A stretch of DNA of 64,000 nucleotides from an uncultured Clostridia bacterium (GTDB lineage Bacteria > Bacillota > Clostridia > HGM11514). Positions 17,986 through 28,030 of the stretch are shown here, in pieces. The stretch is taken from the NCBI GenBank assembly GCA_934464705.1, contig CAKSKB010000019.1:4360-68359 (forward strand), in the 5' to 3' direction. Under the pieces are notes generated by a model that made no database searches, had not been told where the DNA came from, and was given only the letters and a program-made list of their open reading frames with translations. How positions within the stretch are numbered: the first letter of the stretch is position 1; every line of letters begins with the position of its first letter. A program made the position numbers and the translations under genes.

Positions 17986-19316
17986 AAACAAAACCGATTG
18001 TAGCGATAGTGGGTCGCCCGAATGTAGGAAAATCCACGCTTTTTAATAAACTTACGGGTAAGCGTACGGCGATTGTCGAGGACACGCCGGGCGTAACGCG
18101 CGACAGAATTTACGGCGATGCCGAGTGGCTGAACTATGCGTTTACGCTGATTGATACAGGCGGTATCGAGCCTTACAGCAAGGATATTATACTTTCCCAG
18201 ATGAGAAGGCAGGCGGAACTTGCAATAGAAACCGCCGATGTTATAATGTTCCTGACCGATATTAACGACGGCGTGACCGCAACAGACCATGAAATTGCGG
18301 CAATGCTTCAGAAATCGTCAAAACCTGTGGTGCTTATCTGCAATAAGGTTGATAATATCGGTGAGCCGCCGCTTGAATTCTATGAACTTTATAATCTCGG
18401 GCTCGGTGACCCGATTGCCGTTTCGTCTGTTCACGGGCTTGGTCTGGGTGACGCACTTGACGAGGTCTGCAAGCATTTTCCGTCACCCGATGACAGCGAG
18501 GAAATCGAGGACGATGTTACAAGAGTTGCCGTTATCGGCAAGCCGAACGCCGGCAAATCTTCGCTTGTAAACAGAATATTGGGCGAGGAACGCCATATCG
18601 TGAGCAACATTCCGGGGACGACAAGGGATTCTGTCGATTCTCATGTTATGTATAAGGATAAGAACTATACATTTGTTGATACCGCCGGAATACGGAAGAA
18701 AAGCAAGGTTGATGAAAATATCGAGTATTACAGCGTAGTCCGTGCGCTTATGTCCATCGAGAGAAGTGATGTGTGTATTATCATGATTGACGCTTCCGAG
18801 GGTGTGACCGAGCAGGATACCAAGATTGCGGGGTACGCTCACGAAAAGGGCAGAGCACTCATCATTGCGGTCAATAAATGGGATTTAATCGAAAAAGACG
18901 GTAAAACGATGGATTCATTCAGAAAGGATGTAATGGACGGCTTAAGTTTTATAACTTATGCTCCGATTATATTTATTTCCGCAAAAACGGGGCAGAGGGT
19001 TGAGAAGCTTTTTGACCTTATCGATTATGTTTCCCAGCAGCATGCGATGAGAATACAGACCGGTATGCTCAATGATGTTATCAACGACGCTACCGCCCAG
19101 GTGCAGCCGCCGTCCGATAAGGGCAAGAGGCTCAAGCTTTATTATGCAACGCAGGTTGGCGTAAAACCGCCGACATTCGTAATTTTTGTAAACAATAAGG
19201 AATTGTTTCACTTTTCATATCTCAGATATATCGAAAATCAGATTCGCTCCGTGTTCGGCATGGAGGGTACGCCGATTAAGTTTTATATAAGGGAGCGCAC
19301 CAAGGACAAGGAATAG
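17982..19316 (+). CDS. der: Ribosome-assembly GTPase Der (EngA)
   Basis: This 444-residue protein has two tandem GTPase domains: GRPNVGKSTLFN, DTGGIEP and NKVD in the first, and GKPNAGKSSLVN, DTAGIRKK and NKWD in the second, followed by the C-terminal KH-like domain (PPTFVIFVNNKELFHFSYLRY). Der is essential for 50S subunit maturation. It is translationally coupled to the DUF512 gene and followed 34 bp later by plsY. Confidence 0.95.
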   Translation: MKTKPIVAIVGRPNVGKSTLFNKLTGKRTAIVEDTPGVTRDRIYGDAEWLNYAFTLIDTGGIEPYSKDIILSQMRRQAELAIETADVIMFLTDINDGVTATDHEIAAMLQKSSKPVVLICNKVDNIGEPPLEFYELYNLGLGDPIAVSSVHGLGLGDALDEVCKHFPSPDDSEEIEDDVTRVAVIGKPNAGKSSLVNRILGEERHIVSNIPGTTRDSVDSHVMYKDKNYTFVDTAGIRKKSKVDENIEYYSVVRALMSIERSDVCIIMIDASEGVTEQDTKIAGYAHEKGRALIIAVNKWDLIEKDGKTMDSFRKDVMDGLSFITYAPIIFISAKTGQRVEKLFDLIDYVSQQHAMRIQTGMLNDVINDATAQVQPPSDKGKRLKLYYATQVGVKPPTFVIFVNNKELFHFSYLRYIENQIRSVFGMEGTPIKFYIRERTKDKE

Positions 19317-19350
19317 AAAGCCGCACATCGGCGGCGGAACGGAGAAATTT

Positions 19351-20019
19351 ATGGCAGCTGTTGTTATAATCATAACCGTGCTTATCGGATATCTTACAGG
19401 CAGTATAAATACGGCAATTATAGTTTCAAAAATGCGGGGCTCGGATATAAGAAATCACGGCAGCGGAAACGCCGGGCTTACGAATATGCTGAGAACATAC
19501 GGTTCATCCGCAGCGGCGCTTACGCTTTTGGGGGACATATTAAAAGGTGTTATAGCCGTCGGTGTAACGCCGTATGTTGCATCGGTTATCTGCCTTATCA
19601 CAAAGACATCGGCGGAAAACCCGGAGGATTTTGTGCTTATGCTTAAATGCGTTGCGGCGCTTTCCTGTGTGCTGGGGCATAACTTTCCGGTTTATTTTAA
19701 GTTCAGGGGCGGCAAGGGCGTTTTAACGGGAGCGTCCGTCATAGGCATGATTGACTGGAAAATTCTCGTTTCGGCGCTTGTTGTGTTTATTGTTATATGC
19801 GCCTGCACAAGGTATGTTTCGCTTTCGTCTATTGCGGCTTCGGGCGTTATTATACTTATGGCTTTTGTGCTTTACGGGAAATCAATTGCAACCCTCGGCG
19901 GTGCGTCGGTTATTATAATGTGCACCGTTATGGGAGCAATGGTTATTATAAGACATAAATCGAATATAGCACGGCTTATAAAAGGGAATGAGCGTAAGCT
20001 CGGCGAAAAAAAGGAGTGA
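19351..20019 (+). CDS. plsY: Acyl-phosphate:glycerol-3-phosphate acyltransferase
   Basis: This 222-residue multi-spanning membrane protein carries the PlsY motifs GYLTGSINTAIIVSK, GSGNAGLTNMLRTYG (motif 1), GHNFPVYFKFRGGKGV (motif 2) and a hydrophobic C-terminal region with RYVSLSSIAAS (motif 3). It transfers an acyl group from acyl-phosphate to the sn-1 position of glycerol-3-phosphate, the first step of phospholipid synthesis. gpsA, which makes its substrate, follows directly. Confidence 0.95.
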   Translation: MAAVVIIITVLIGYLTGSINTAIIVSKMRGSDIRNHGSGNAGLTNMLRTYGSSAAALTLLGDILKGVIAVGVTPYVASVICLITKTSAENPEDFVLMLKCVAALSCVLGHNFPVYFKFRGGKGVLTGASVIGMIDWKILVSALVVFIVICACTRYVSLSSIAASGVIILMAFVLYGKSIATLGGASVIIMCTVMGAMVIIRHKSNIARLIKGNERKLGEKKE

Positions 20020-20024
20020 TTTTT

Positions 20025-21011
20025 TTGAAAATTACGGTTTTGGGTTCGGGAAGCTGGGGTACGGCTGTAGCCTGTCTTTTTGCCGATATCGGGCATGACA
20101 TCACGCTCTGGTCGTTTAAGACCGAGGAACGGGACGCACTTTTGCGCGACGGCGAGAACAAGGAATTTCTGCCCGGGGTTAAAATTCCCGAAACGGTTAA
20201 GTTTACTTCGGATTTTGACAGTCTGAAATCCGCTGACCTTGTTGTTTCGGCGGTTCCGTCGCATGCGGTGAGGCAGACGGCGAAGAATATCAGGGAATAC
20301 TATAACGGCTGTCCGATTCTTAATATTTCAAAAGGACTTGAGCAGCATACGCTTTTAAGACTTTCGGAGGTTATAAAGTCCGAGATTGAGGACGCAACCG
20401 TTGCGGTTATGTCGGGGCCGTCTCATGCGGAGGAAGTGGGGAGGAAGCTTCCCACAACCAACATCATAGCCTGCGCCGACCATGACCTGGCGAAGTACCT
20501 TCAGGAGCACCTCATGTCACGGGTTTTCAGGATTTATACAAGCGACGATATTATCGGCGTTGAACTGGGCGGTTCGCTTAAAAATGTTATAGCCCTCTGC
20601 GCCGGTATATGCGACGGACTGGGCTTCGGGGATAATACCAAGGCTGCACTGATGACGCGCGGTATTGCGGAAATCGCAAGGCTCGGTACGGTTATGGGCG
20701 CTAAGCGGGAAACATTTTCGGGGCTTTCCGGAATCGGCGATTTGATTGTTACATGCACGAGTATGCACAGCCGTAACAGGCGCGCCGGTATTTTAATCGG
20801 TGAGGGGATGAAGGTTTCGGACGCTATAGATAAGGTTCATATGGTTGTTGAGGGCGTGAGAACAGCCGACGCAGCTATGGAGCTTTCAAAAAAATACGGT
20901 GTTGATATGCCGATATGCAGTGAGGCGTATAAGGTTCTGTTTGAAGACAAGCCTGCAAAAGATGCGGTTTATGACCTTATGCTGAGGGGTAAAAAATCAG
21001 AATTGGAGTGA
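20025..21011 (+). CDS. gpsA: Glycerol-3-phosphate dehydrogenase [NAD(P)+]
   Basis: This 328-residue cytoplasmic enzyme has the dinucleotide-binding GSGSWGTAVAC at the N terminus, SKGLEQHT, MSGPSHAEEV, and the catalytic Lys region GVELGGSLKNVIALCAG. It reduces dihydroxyacetone phosphate to sn-glycerol-3-phosphate for the PlsY reaction. The GTG at 20016 lies inside the AAGGAG ribosome-binding site (20011-20016), so TTG 20025, 8 nt downstream, is the likely start; it also gives the family N terminus MKITVLGSGSWG. Confidence 0.93.
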   Translation: MKITVLGSGSWGTAVACLFADIGHDITLWSFKTEERDALLRDGENKEFLPGVKIPETVKFTSDFDSLKSADLVVSAVPSHAVRQTAKNIREYYNGCPILNISKGLEQHTLLRLSEVIKSEIEDATVAVMSGPSHAEEVGRKLPTTNIIACADHDLAKYLQEHLMSRVFRIYTSDDIIGVELGGSLKNVIALCAGICDGLGFGDNTKAALMTRGIAEIARLGTVMGAKRETFSGLSGIGDLIVTCTSMHSRNRRAGILIGEGMKVSDAIDKVHMVVEGVRTADAAMELSKKYGVDMPICSEAYKVLFEDKPAKDAVYDLMLRGKKSELE

Positions 21012-21016
21012 ATTTT

Positions 21017-22453
21017 GTGATAAATTACACGATGCTTGCCGACTTTTATGAATTTACAATGGCAAACGGATATTTCGAGAACGGCTGCGGAAACGAAATT
21101 GCTGTTTTTGATATGTTTTTCAGAAAAGTTCCTGACGGCGGCGGATTTGCCGTTATGGCGGGACTTGAGCAGCTTATAGAATACTTCAAAAAGCTCAGAT
21201 TTGACGATGACGATATTGCGTTTTTGAGGAGCAAGGGTATTTTTTCGGAAGGCTTTCTTGATTATCTTAAAAGTTTCCGCTTTGAGTGCGATGTGTGGGC
21301 GGTGCCCGAGGGTACGCCGGTTTTTCCGGGGGAACCGATTGTTACGGTTAAAGGACCGGTAATTCAGGCACAGCTTGTTGAAACGATGGTTCTCCTCACA
21401 ATAAACCACCAAAGCCTTATTGCGACAAAGGCTAACAGAATCTGCCGCGCGTCTGAGGGCAGGGCTGTTATGGAATTCGGCTCAAGAAGGGCACAGGGCG
21501 CAAACGGCGCAATTTTGGGCGCAAGGGCGGCGTATATCGGCGGCTGCGTCGGAACCGCATGCGCACTTTGCGAGAGGGACTACGGTATCCCGGCTCTCGG
21601 AACTATGGCTCACAGCTGGATTCAGATGTTCGATACGGAGTATGACGCTTTTAAGGCTTATGCCGAGTGCTATCCTGACAGCGCAACGCTTCTTATAGAT
21701 ACTTACAATGTTCTGAAATCGGGTCTTCCGAATGCTATAAAGGTGTTTAAGGAGGTTCTCGTTCCCAAAGGTTACAGACCGGCGGGCGTAAGAATTGACA
21801 GCGGCGACATCACATATCTTACCAAGAAAATCAGGGCAAAGCTTGATGAAGAGGGATTTCAGGACTGTAAAATCGTTGTGTCCAACTCGCTTGATGAGGA
21901 TATTATCAGAGACATAATAAAGCAGGGGGCATGCGTTGATTCGTTCGGCGTCGGCGAGAGGCTGATAACCTCCCGCAGCGAGCCTGTTTTCGGCGGAGTT
22001 TACAAGCTTGTTGCGGTTGAGAAAAACGGGGAAATTATACCGAAAATCAAGGTCAGCGAGAATGTTGCCAAAATTACAAATCCCGATTTCAAAAAGGTAT
22101 ACAGGCTGTTTTCGAGAGAAAACGGCAAGGCGCTTGCCGATGTTATTACCTGCCGCGATGAGGTTATAGACGATTCCGCAGACTATGAGATTTTTGACCC
22201 CGAATATACATGGAAACGCAAGAATGTATACGATTTTTACGCCAAAGAGCTTCTTGTGAAGATTTTCGACAAGGGACAATGCGTGTACGAATCTCCCGAT
22301 GTTCATGAAATCAAGAAATACTGCGAAGAACAGGTAGGGCATCTCTGGGATGAGGTTCTGAGGTTTGAAAATCCGCATAATTACTATGTTGACCTTTCCC
22401 AAAAGCTTTGGGATAAAAAGCAGAATTTGCTGAAAAAATATTCAATGAATTAA
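21017..22453 (+). CDS. pncB: Nicotinate phosphoribosyltransferase
   Basis: This 478-residue enzyme has family motifs MLADFYEFTMANGYF, FPGEPIVTVKGP, MEFGSRRAQG, LGTMAHSWIQMF and GVRIDSGD. It converts nicotinate and PRPP to nicotinate mononucleotide in NAD salvage. GGAG at 21005-21008 points to GTG 21017 rather than the GTG at 21008 that overlaps it. It lies 5 bp after gpsA, which uses NAD(P)H, and the NAD(P)H repair enzyme Nnr is encoded nearby. Confidence 0.92.
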   Translation: MINYTMLADFYEFTMANGYFENGCGNEIAVFDMFFRKVPDGGGFAVMAGLEQLIEYFKKLRFDDDDIAFLRSKGIFSEGFLDYLKSFRFECDVWAVPEGTPVFPGEPIVTVKGPVIQAQLVETMVLLTINHQSLIATKANRICRASEGRAVMEFGSRRAQGANGAILGARAAYIGGCVGTACALCERDYGIPALGTMAHSWIQMFDTEYDAFKAYAECYPDSATLLIDTYNVLKSGLPNAIKVFKEVLVPKGYRPAGVRIDSGDITYLTKKIRAKLDEEGFQDCKIVVSNSLDEDIIRDIIKQGACVDSFGVGERLITSRSEPVFGGVYKLVAVEKNGEIIPKIKVSENVAKITNPDFKKVYRLFSRENGKALADVITCRDEVIDDSADYEIFDPEYTWKRKNVYDFYAKELLVKIFDKGQCVYESPDVHEIKKYCEEQVGHLWDEVLRFENPHNYYVDLSQKLWDKKQNLLKKYSMN

Positions 22454-22464
22454 GGAGAAAAGAG

Positions 22465-24744
22465 ATGTACAAATTCAATAATGCCAAAAAGGAAATCTCG
22501 TTTGACAAGTATAACACACCCACACCGTGGATGAACTACTTTTCAAACGGGACATTCCACACAATGATGAGCCAGGCCGGGGGCGGCGTTGCTTTTTACA
22601 AATCGCCGCAGATATGGAGGTTAAATCACTATAGGTTTTTCCACCTTCCGACCGACCGCAGCGGTTTTTATACCTATATTAAGGACGGCGAAAAGTATTG
22701 GTGCCCCACAAATGAGCCGTGCAAGGAAAAACCATCCGAATGGAAGGCAACTCACGGTATGGGCTACAGCCGCTTTGAAGCAAAGCACAACGGCGTTTCG
22801 GCGGTGACTACATATTTTGTCGGCGAGTACGCAAACTGCCTTATTTGGAACATGAAGCTAAAGAGCGATACCGATAAAAAAATTACGGTATTTCCGTATG
22901 TTGAACTCGGCATGATGGAATTTATGCGTGAACTTCAGTGGCAGTGCTACAATAAGCATCAGATGAGCGTTTATAATATGGACGATATTCTGGTGTTCAA
23001 ATACGGTGTTGAGATGCAGCCCAAGCCCGATGAAACTCCGCTTGCGTATTTTGCGGCGAATGTTCCCGTTAAGGCTTTTGACTGCGACCGTGACGAGTTT
23101 GTCGGCAGTTACAGAAGCGAGGAGAATCCTCAGAATGTCGAAAAGGGATTCTGCACAAATTCAACTCTTGCCGGCGGCGACCCGTGCTTTGCGCTTCAGC
23201 TTGATGTTGAACTTAAAGCAGGCGAAGAAAAAACGGTTAATATTTTCCTCGGAACGGAAATGACGGAAGAGGATATTAAAAATACCGTTGCAAAGTGCCG
23301 TGAAGCGGATTTTGTTGATAAGTCTTTTTCCGGGCTTCACGCTCAATGGGAAGATTACCTCAACCGTTTCAGCTGCGAAATTCCCGATAAAGACGCAGAA
23401 ACAATGATAAATATCTGGAATCCTTACCAGGCGGAAAGGAACTTCCAGTTCTCGAGAAATATTTCTTATTACGCAACAGGAACCTTCCGCGGCGTAGGCG
23501 TGCGTGATACGGCGCAGGATATTCTTTCAATGGTTCCGTTTGATACTGCGCGCGCAAGAGAAAAGCTTAACCTTCTCTTTACACAGCAGTATAAAGACGG
23601 GCACTGCAATCACTATTGTTTCCCGTATGAAGGGTGGGAGCCTGTTACGAGAATCCACTCCGATAACCACCTCTGGCTTGTCATGACATGCTATAATATA
23701 GTAATGGAAGAGGGCAGGCTTGATTATCTCAATGAAGTGGTTCCGTTCTACGACGGCGGTGAGGATACCGTTTGGCACCATATCAATAAATCTATAGATT
23801 TCACAATGGCAAACCTCGGTTCGCACGGTTTTCCGCTTATGCTTTCTTCCGACTGGAACGATATGCTTTATAAGGTGTGCAGAGAAGGCAAGGGCGAAAG
23901 TATCTGGACATCGATGCAGTTCGGTACGGTTCTTCCGATGATTGCTGAACTTGCAAGGCTTATGGGCGAGGATGATTCCAGGTTCCTTAAAATTTACGAT
24001 GAGCAGAAAAAGCTTGTTAACGAAATCGCATGGGACGGCGAATGGTACAGAAGATGTATCACCGATGAAGGCAGATTTATCGGCTCAAAGGCTGAACCGC
24101 AGGCGAAAATATGGCTTAATACGCAGAGCTGGTCTGTAATTTCGGGTATGGGCGACAATGCGGAAACCGCAATGGACAGCGTAAACCGCCTTCTCGATAC
24201 GGAACTCGGTATCAAAAAGATTGACCCTTCGATGAAAGACTATCCTTCAAAGGAGGATCCGCTCACATATTACAATAAGGGCTGCGGTGAAAACGGCTCG
24301 GTGTTCTGCCACGCAAACACATGGGCGATTATCGCTGAGTGCATGCTCGGGCATAAAGAGAGAGCGTATAAATACTATCATCAGCTTCTTCCGATGATTG
24401 CACAGAAAAAAGCGGGCGAGTGGAGATATAAGGCAGAACCATATGTGTATGCTTCCAACATTTTCGGACCGGAAAGCGATAAGTTCGGGCTTGCCAATGT
24501 AAGCTGGCTTACGGGAACCGCCGCATGGATGTATATTGCCGCAACGCAGTATATCCTTGGCGTTAAGGCCAAGTGGGACGGTCTTGAAATCAATCCGTGC
24601 CTTCCCGAGGACTGGAACGAGGTTAAGATTTCGAGGGTCTTCAGGGGCGTAAGATATAATATAACCGTTAAAAACGGCGGTAAAAAGACATTTATTCCGT
24701 TCGACCCGTCCGAAAAATACGTTGATATAGTAATCGAAAAATAG
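22465..24744 (+). CDS. GH94 family beta-glycoside phosphorylase
   Basis: This 759-residue protein without signal peptide matches GH94: an N-terminal beta-sandwich domain with GGGVAFYKSP and a catalytic (alpha/alpha)6 domain with GVGVRDTAQDILSMVPF, whose aspartate is the general acid, then SSDWNDML and GENGSVFCHANTW. GH94 enzymes phosphorolyse beta-linked disaccharides (cellobiose, chitobiose, laminaribiose, cellobionate and others) into a sugar-1-phosphate and a free sugar. The specificity here cannot be read from sequence. AAGGAG precedes ATG 22465. Confidence 0.85.
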   Translation: MYKFNNAKKEISFDKYNTPTPWMNYFSNGTFHTMMSQAGGGVAFYKSPQIWRLNHYRFFHLPTDRSGFYTYIKDGEKYWCPTNEPCKEKPSEWKATHGMGYSRFEAKHNGVSAVTTYFVGEYANCLIWNMKLKSDTDKKITVFPYVELGMMEFMRELQWQCYNKHQMSVYNMDDILVFKYGVEMQPKPDETPLAYFAANVPVKAFDCDRDEFVGSYRSEENPQNVEKGFCTNSTLAGGDPCFALQLDVELKAGEEKTVNIFLGTEMTEEDIKNTVAKCREADFVDKSFSGLHAQWEDYLNRFSCEIPDKDAETMINIWNPYQAERNFQFSRNISYYATGTFRGVGVRDTAQDILSMVPFDTARAREKLNLLFTQQYKDGHCNHYCFPYEGWEPVTRIHSDNHLWLVMTCYNIVMEEGRLDYLNEVVPFYDGGEDTVWHHINKSIDFTMANLGSHGFPLMLSSDWNDMLYKVCREGKGESIWTSMQFGTVLPMIAELARLMGEDDSRFLKIYDEQKKLVNEIAWDGEWYRRCITDEGRFIGSKAEPQAKIWLNTQSWSVISGMGDNAETAMDSVNRLLDTELGIKKIDPSMKDYPSKEDPLTYYNKGCGENGSVFCHANTWAIIAECMLGHKERAYKYYHQLLPMIAQKKAGEWRYKAEPYVYASNIFGPESDKFGLANVSWLTGTAAWMYIAATQYILGVKAKWDGLEINPCLPEDWNEVKISRVFRGVRYNITVKNGGKKTFIPFDPSEKYVDIVIEK

Positions 24745-24752
24745 GTGAACCT

Positions 24753-25262
24753 ATGGAAATGTATGATTCCGGCAGCACATTTTTGGAATATGCTGTCAAG
24801 AAAAAGCTTACGGTTAAAGAGGTGTGTATCCGGGCAGGAATAATCCTGCTCGGGGTACTCTTCTTTTGGCTGAGCCTTACGGTTAATCTCGGAATGTTCG
24901 GCTTGATTGTTGCGGTGTGGTTTTCGTATTTTATAATTTCCCAGAGAAGGCTTGAGTTTGAGTATTCGCTTAAGGGTACGGTGCTCGATGTTTATAAAAT
25001 CATGTCAAAAAGCCGCAGAAGAAAGCTTATTCCGCTGGAACTTACAAGGCTCGAAAAGTTCGGAAAAATCGGTGATGCCGAATATAATCATCAGCTTAAT
25101 ATCAAAACAAAGGTGCTTGATTTTTCGTCCGGCGATAAAAAGAAAACGGACGAAATGTATTATTGCGTTGTGACAAGACCGAAGGGCAAATTTATGGTAA
25201 TAATTGAGCCGGGCAATGAGGTTCTTGAAGCGATGCGGGCGATTATACCGAAATATTTATAA
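24753..25262 (+). CDS. Two-helix membrane protein of unknown function
   Basis: This 169-residue protein has two transmembrane helices at about residues 24-41 and 46-64 (VCIRAGIILLGVLFFWLSL, then a segment ending FSYFIIS), followed by a roughly 100-residue basic cytoplasmic domain (RRLEFEYSLKGTVLDVYK ... VIIEPGNEVLEAMR), predicted beta-rich. Similar small proteins sit in Clostridia housekeeping operons; I know no function. It lies 8 bp after the GH94 gene and 16 bp before nnr, so it is probably in their operon. Confidence 0.7.
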   Translation: MEMYDSGSTFLEYAVKKKLTVKEVCIRAGIILLGVLFFWLSLTVNLGMFGLIVAVWFSYFIISQRRLEFEYSLKGTVLDVYKIMSKSRRRKLIPLELTRLEKFGKIGDAEYNHQLNIKTKVLDFSSGDKKKTDEMYYCVVTRPKGKFMVIIEPGNEVLEAMRAIIPKYL

Positions 25263-25278
25263 TCGGGAGGTAGTTTCC

Positions 25279-26769
25279 ATGAAACTTGTTACGGCAGAAA
25301 GTATGATGAATGCTGACCGCACCATGGCGGAAAGCTTTGATTATCCAACGCTCCTTCTGATGGAGCACGCCGCAGAAGCGCTTTTTTCCGAGATGGAAAA
25401 GCGCGGACTTCATAAAAAGAAAATTGCGGTAGTGTGCGGCAAAGGGAATAACGGCGGCGATGGCTACGCCTTGGCGAGAATGCTTTTTGAGCATGGTTCC
25501 GATGTAAAAATTATCAATGCGTTTTCGATGGTTCCGAAAGGTGCCGATGCCGAGGCAAATTACCGTATCTGCCGCAGAATCGGGGTTAAATTCGCCGAAG
25601 TTTCGTATATTTCGGAAGCCGAAGTTGTTGTTGACGCACTTTTCGGAATAGGCATGAATAACCGCCTGAACGAATTTTGCGGCGAAATTATAGACAAAAT
25701 AAATAAATCGGACGCATTTGTAGTGTCGGTTGATTTGCCGAGCGGTGCGTACGGCGATGCCTGCGTGCAGCGGAATATGTGCGTTGAGGCGGATTTGACG
25801 GTGACATTTGCAGCGATGAAAAATGCGCTTGTGTTTTATCCTTCCGCCGGGAATGCCGGTGAGGTTGTCTGCCGTGATATCGGTATGCGGGCCGAATGTA
25901 TGAAAACCGACAGCCTTATAATCGATAAACCGCTTATAAATGAACTGCTGCCGAAAAGAAAGCCGTATGGGCATAAGGGCACATTCGGCAGACTTTCGTG
26001 TATTGCCGGGTCGAAGGGAATGTCCGGTGCGGCATATATGTGTTCGACCGCCGCACTGCGCTCGGGGTGCGGAACAATAAAGCTTTATGTTCCGGAATGT
26101 ATTTCGGATATTATGGAAGAAAAAACCGCAGAGGTTATGACGCATCCGCTCCCGGATGCCTATGCCGTACCCGAAATTACCGCAGCTGCGGCGAGCTCGG
26201 ACGCTGTGCTTTTCGGCTGCGGAATCGGCAGAACTCCGGAGGTGAAAGAAGCACTCAAATCGCTTGTTACAACTTCCGAGGCGCCGCTTATAATAGACGC
26301 CGACGGGCTTTTTGCGCTGTCGCAGGATATGGATATGCTGGAGGATAAAACCTGCCCTGTTATTCTTACGCCGCATCTTGGCGAAATGACAAGAATGTCG
26401 GGTGATACTGTAGAGGAACTTACAGAAAACCCGCTTCTTTGCGCATCGCGCTTTGCCGTAAAGCATGGCGTGACGCTTGTTATGAAATCGGCACGGACGG
26501 TAGTTGCGGTTCCCGACGGCAGAACATTTGTCAATATTATGGGCAATTCCGGGCTTGCCAAGGGCGGCAGCGGAGATACGCTTGCCGGAATAATCGCTTC
26601 GCTTGCGGCACAGGGGGCAAACTCGCTGTCGGCTGCTGTGTGCGGTGTGGGTATTCATGCGCTTTCGGGCGATATTTCAAAGAAAAAAGCGGGCAGTGAA
26701 TATTCAATGACTCCGCTTGATTTAATCGATAATTTGGGTGCGGCATTTGCCGAAATTGAGGAGATGTAG
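25279..26769 (+). CDS. nnr: Bifunctional NAD(P)H-hydrate epimerase/dehydratase
   Basis: This 496-residue fusion repairs hydrated NAD(P)H. The N-terminal YjeF_N epimerase domain (1-210) has GKGNNGGDGYALARML and SVDLPSGAYGD; the C-terminal ribokinase-like dehydratase (215-490) has GHKGTFGRLSCIAGSKGMSG, LTPHLGEM and the catalytic NSGLAKGGSGDTLAG. ATG 25279 follows CGGGAGG and gives the family start MKLVTAESMMNADR; the longer frame from 25204 overlaps the previous gene and lacks a ribosome-binding site. alr follows after 2 bp, a frequent nnr-alr order. Confidence 0.93.
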   Translation: MKLVTAESMMNADRTMAESFDYPTLLLMEHAAEALFSEMEKRGLHKKKIAVVCGKGNNGGDGYALARMLFEHGSDVKIINAFSMVPKGADAEANYRICRRIGVKFAEVSYISEAEVVVDALFGIGMNNRLNEFCGEIIDKINKSDAFVVSVDLPSGAYGDACVQRNMCVEADLTVTFAAMKNALVFYPSAGNAGEVVCRDIGMRAECMKTDSLIIDKPLINELLPKRKPYGHKGTFGRLSCIAGSKGMSGAAYMCSTAALRSGCGTIKLYVPECISDIMEEKTAEVMTHPLPDAYAVPEITAAAASSDAVLFGCGIGRTPEVKEALKSLVTTSEAPLIIDADGLFALSQDMDMLEDKTCPVILTPHLGEMTRMSGDTVEELTENPLLCASRFAVKHGVTLVMKSARTVVAVPDGRTFVNIMGNSGLAKGGSGDTLAGIIASLAAQGANSLSAAVCGVGIHALSGDISKKKAGSEYSMTPLDLIDNLGAAFAEIEEM

Positions 26770-26771
26770 TA

Positions 26772-27932
26772 ATGCATAGAATTGTTGCCGAGATTGATCT
26801 TGACGCAATAGAACATAACTTTAATATAATAAAAAAACATACAAAAAGCAAAATAATGTGCGTTGTGAAGGCGAACGCTTACGGTCACGGCATAAAAGAG
26901 GTTGCAAAGCTTTTGGACTCACTCGGGGCTGACGCTTTTGCGGTTGCCGATATTGACGAGGGGGTTGAACTCAGGTGCTGCGGTGTGGATAAGCCGTGCC
27001 TTGTGCTCGGGTATTCCGATGAGCCCGAAAAAGCGGTTGAGTACGATATTATGCCCGCGGTTTTTGATGAAGAAACGGCAAAACGCCTGTCGGACGCTGC
27101 CGTAAAAGCGCATAAAACCGCAAAAATCCATATAGCGCTTGATACCGGTATGTCACGAATCGGATTTAATATTAATAATATGAAAGACAGCGGGGAAATT
27201 TTGGAGCGCATTAAAAGGATATATGCTCTGCCTAATATTGCGATTGACGGTATTTTCTCGCACTTTACCACTGCCGATGATGAGGACGGCAGTTATACAA
27301 AACGGCAGTTTGATATATTCAAGAGCTTTACTGATAAGCTTGATGCCGAAGGAATAAAAATTCCGACAAAGCATATCTGCAACAGCGCAGGGCTTATGAT
27401 GTACCCCGAAATGCACCTTGATATGGTGCGCCCCGGGATTATACTTTACGGGCTTGCGCCGTCTGAGTATCTTCAAAGCAAAAATTTCGGATTTTTGCCT
27501 GCAATGGAACTTAAATCCAAGATTTCCAGGGTTGAGGAGCTTTCGGAAGGAACTTATATCGGTTACGGCAATACCTTCAAAACACCGCATAAAATGCGTG
27601 TTGCAACTGTCGGAATAGGCTATGCCGACGGATATTTCAGGCAGCTTTCGGGAAAGGCATTGGCTGTTTACAGAAATAAAAAAATCAGAAATGTCGGAAG
27701 AATTTGTATGGATCAGTGTATGTTTGACGCAAGTTCCGTCAACAATATGAGTGTAGGCGACTACATGATACTGTTCGGGAAGCAGTTCACCGCAGACGAC
27801 CTGGCAGAAATTGCCGGGACAATCGGGTATGAACTTATATGCGCTGTCGGGCGCAGAGTTCCCAGGGTTTATTTGAAAAACGGAGTAAAAGTGAGCGAGG
27901 TCAATTTTCTTTTGGAAAACATTGTTCATTGA
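26772..27932 (+). CDS. alr: Alanine racemase
   Basis: This 386-residue PLP enzyme carries the Lys of CVVKANAYGHG near the N terminus, HIALDTGMSRIGF, RPGIILYGL, and the second catalytic base Tyr in TYIGYGNTF. It makes D-alanine for peptidoglycan. The order alr, CopG-type antitoxin, MazF matches alr-ndoAI-ndoA of Bacillus subtilis. Confidence 0.95.
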   Translation: MHRIVAEIDLDAIEHNFNIIKKHTKSKIMCVVKANAYGHGIKEVAKLLDSLGADAFAVADIDEGVELRCCGVDKPCLVLGYSDEPEKAVEYDIMPAVFDEETAKRLSDAAVKAHKTAKIHIALDTGMSRIGFNINNMKDSGEILERIKRIYALPNIAIDGIFSHFTTADDEDGSYTKRQFDIFKSFTDKLDAEGIKIPTKHICNSAGLMMYPEMHLDMVRPGIILYGLAPSEYLQSKNFGFLPAMELKSKISRVEELSEGTYIGYGNTFKTPHKMRVATVGIGYADGYFRQLSGKALAVYRNKKIRNVGRICMDQCMFDASSVNNMSVGDYMILFGKQFTADDLAEIAGTIGYELICAVGRRVPRVYLKNGVKVSEVNFLLENIVH

Positions 27933-27957
27933 CATATTTCCGTTTTTGCTGTATAAT
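27929..27957 (+). promoter_or_regulatory. Promoter of the antitoxin-toxin pair
   Basis: Consensus TTGACA (27929-27934) and TATAAT (27952-27957) with a 17-bp spacer. The -35 overlaps the alr stop codon. Confidence 0.8.
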
Positions 27958-28030
27958 AAATCTGTACTAAGGGTGTAGATATATAGATAGAATGGCACTC
28001 GGGAGTAACAGTATTGGGGGCTTGGTTGTT

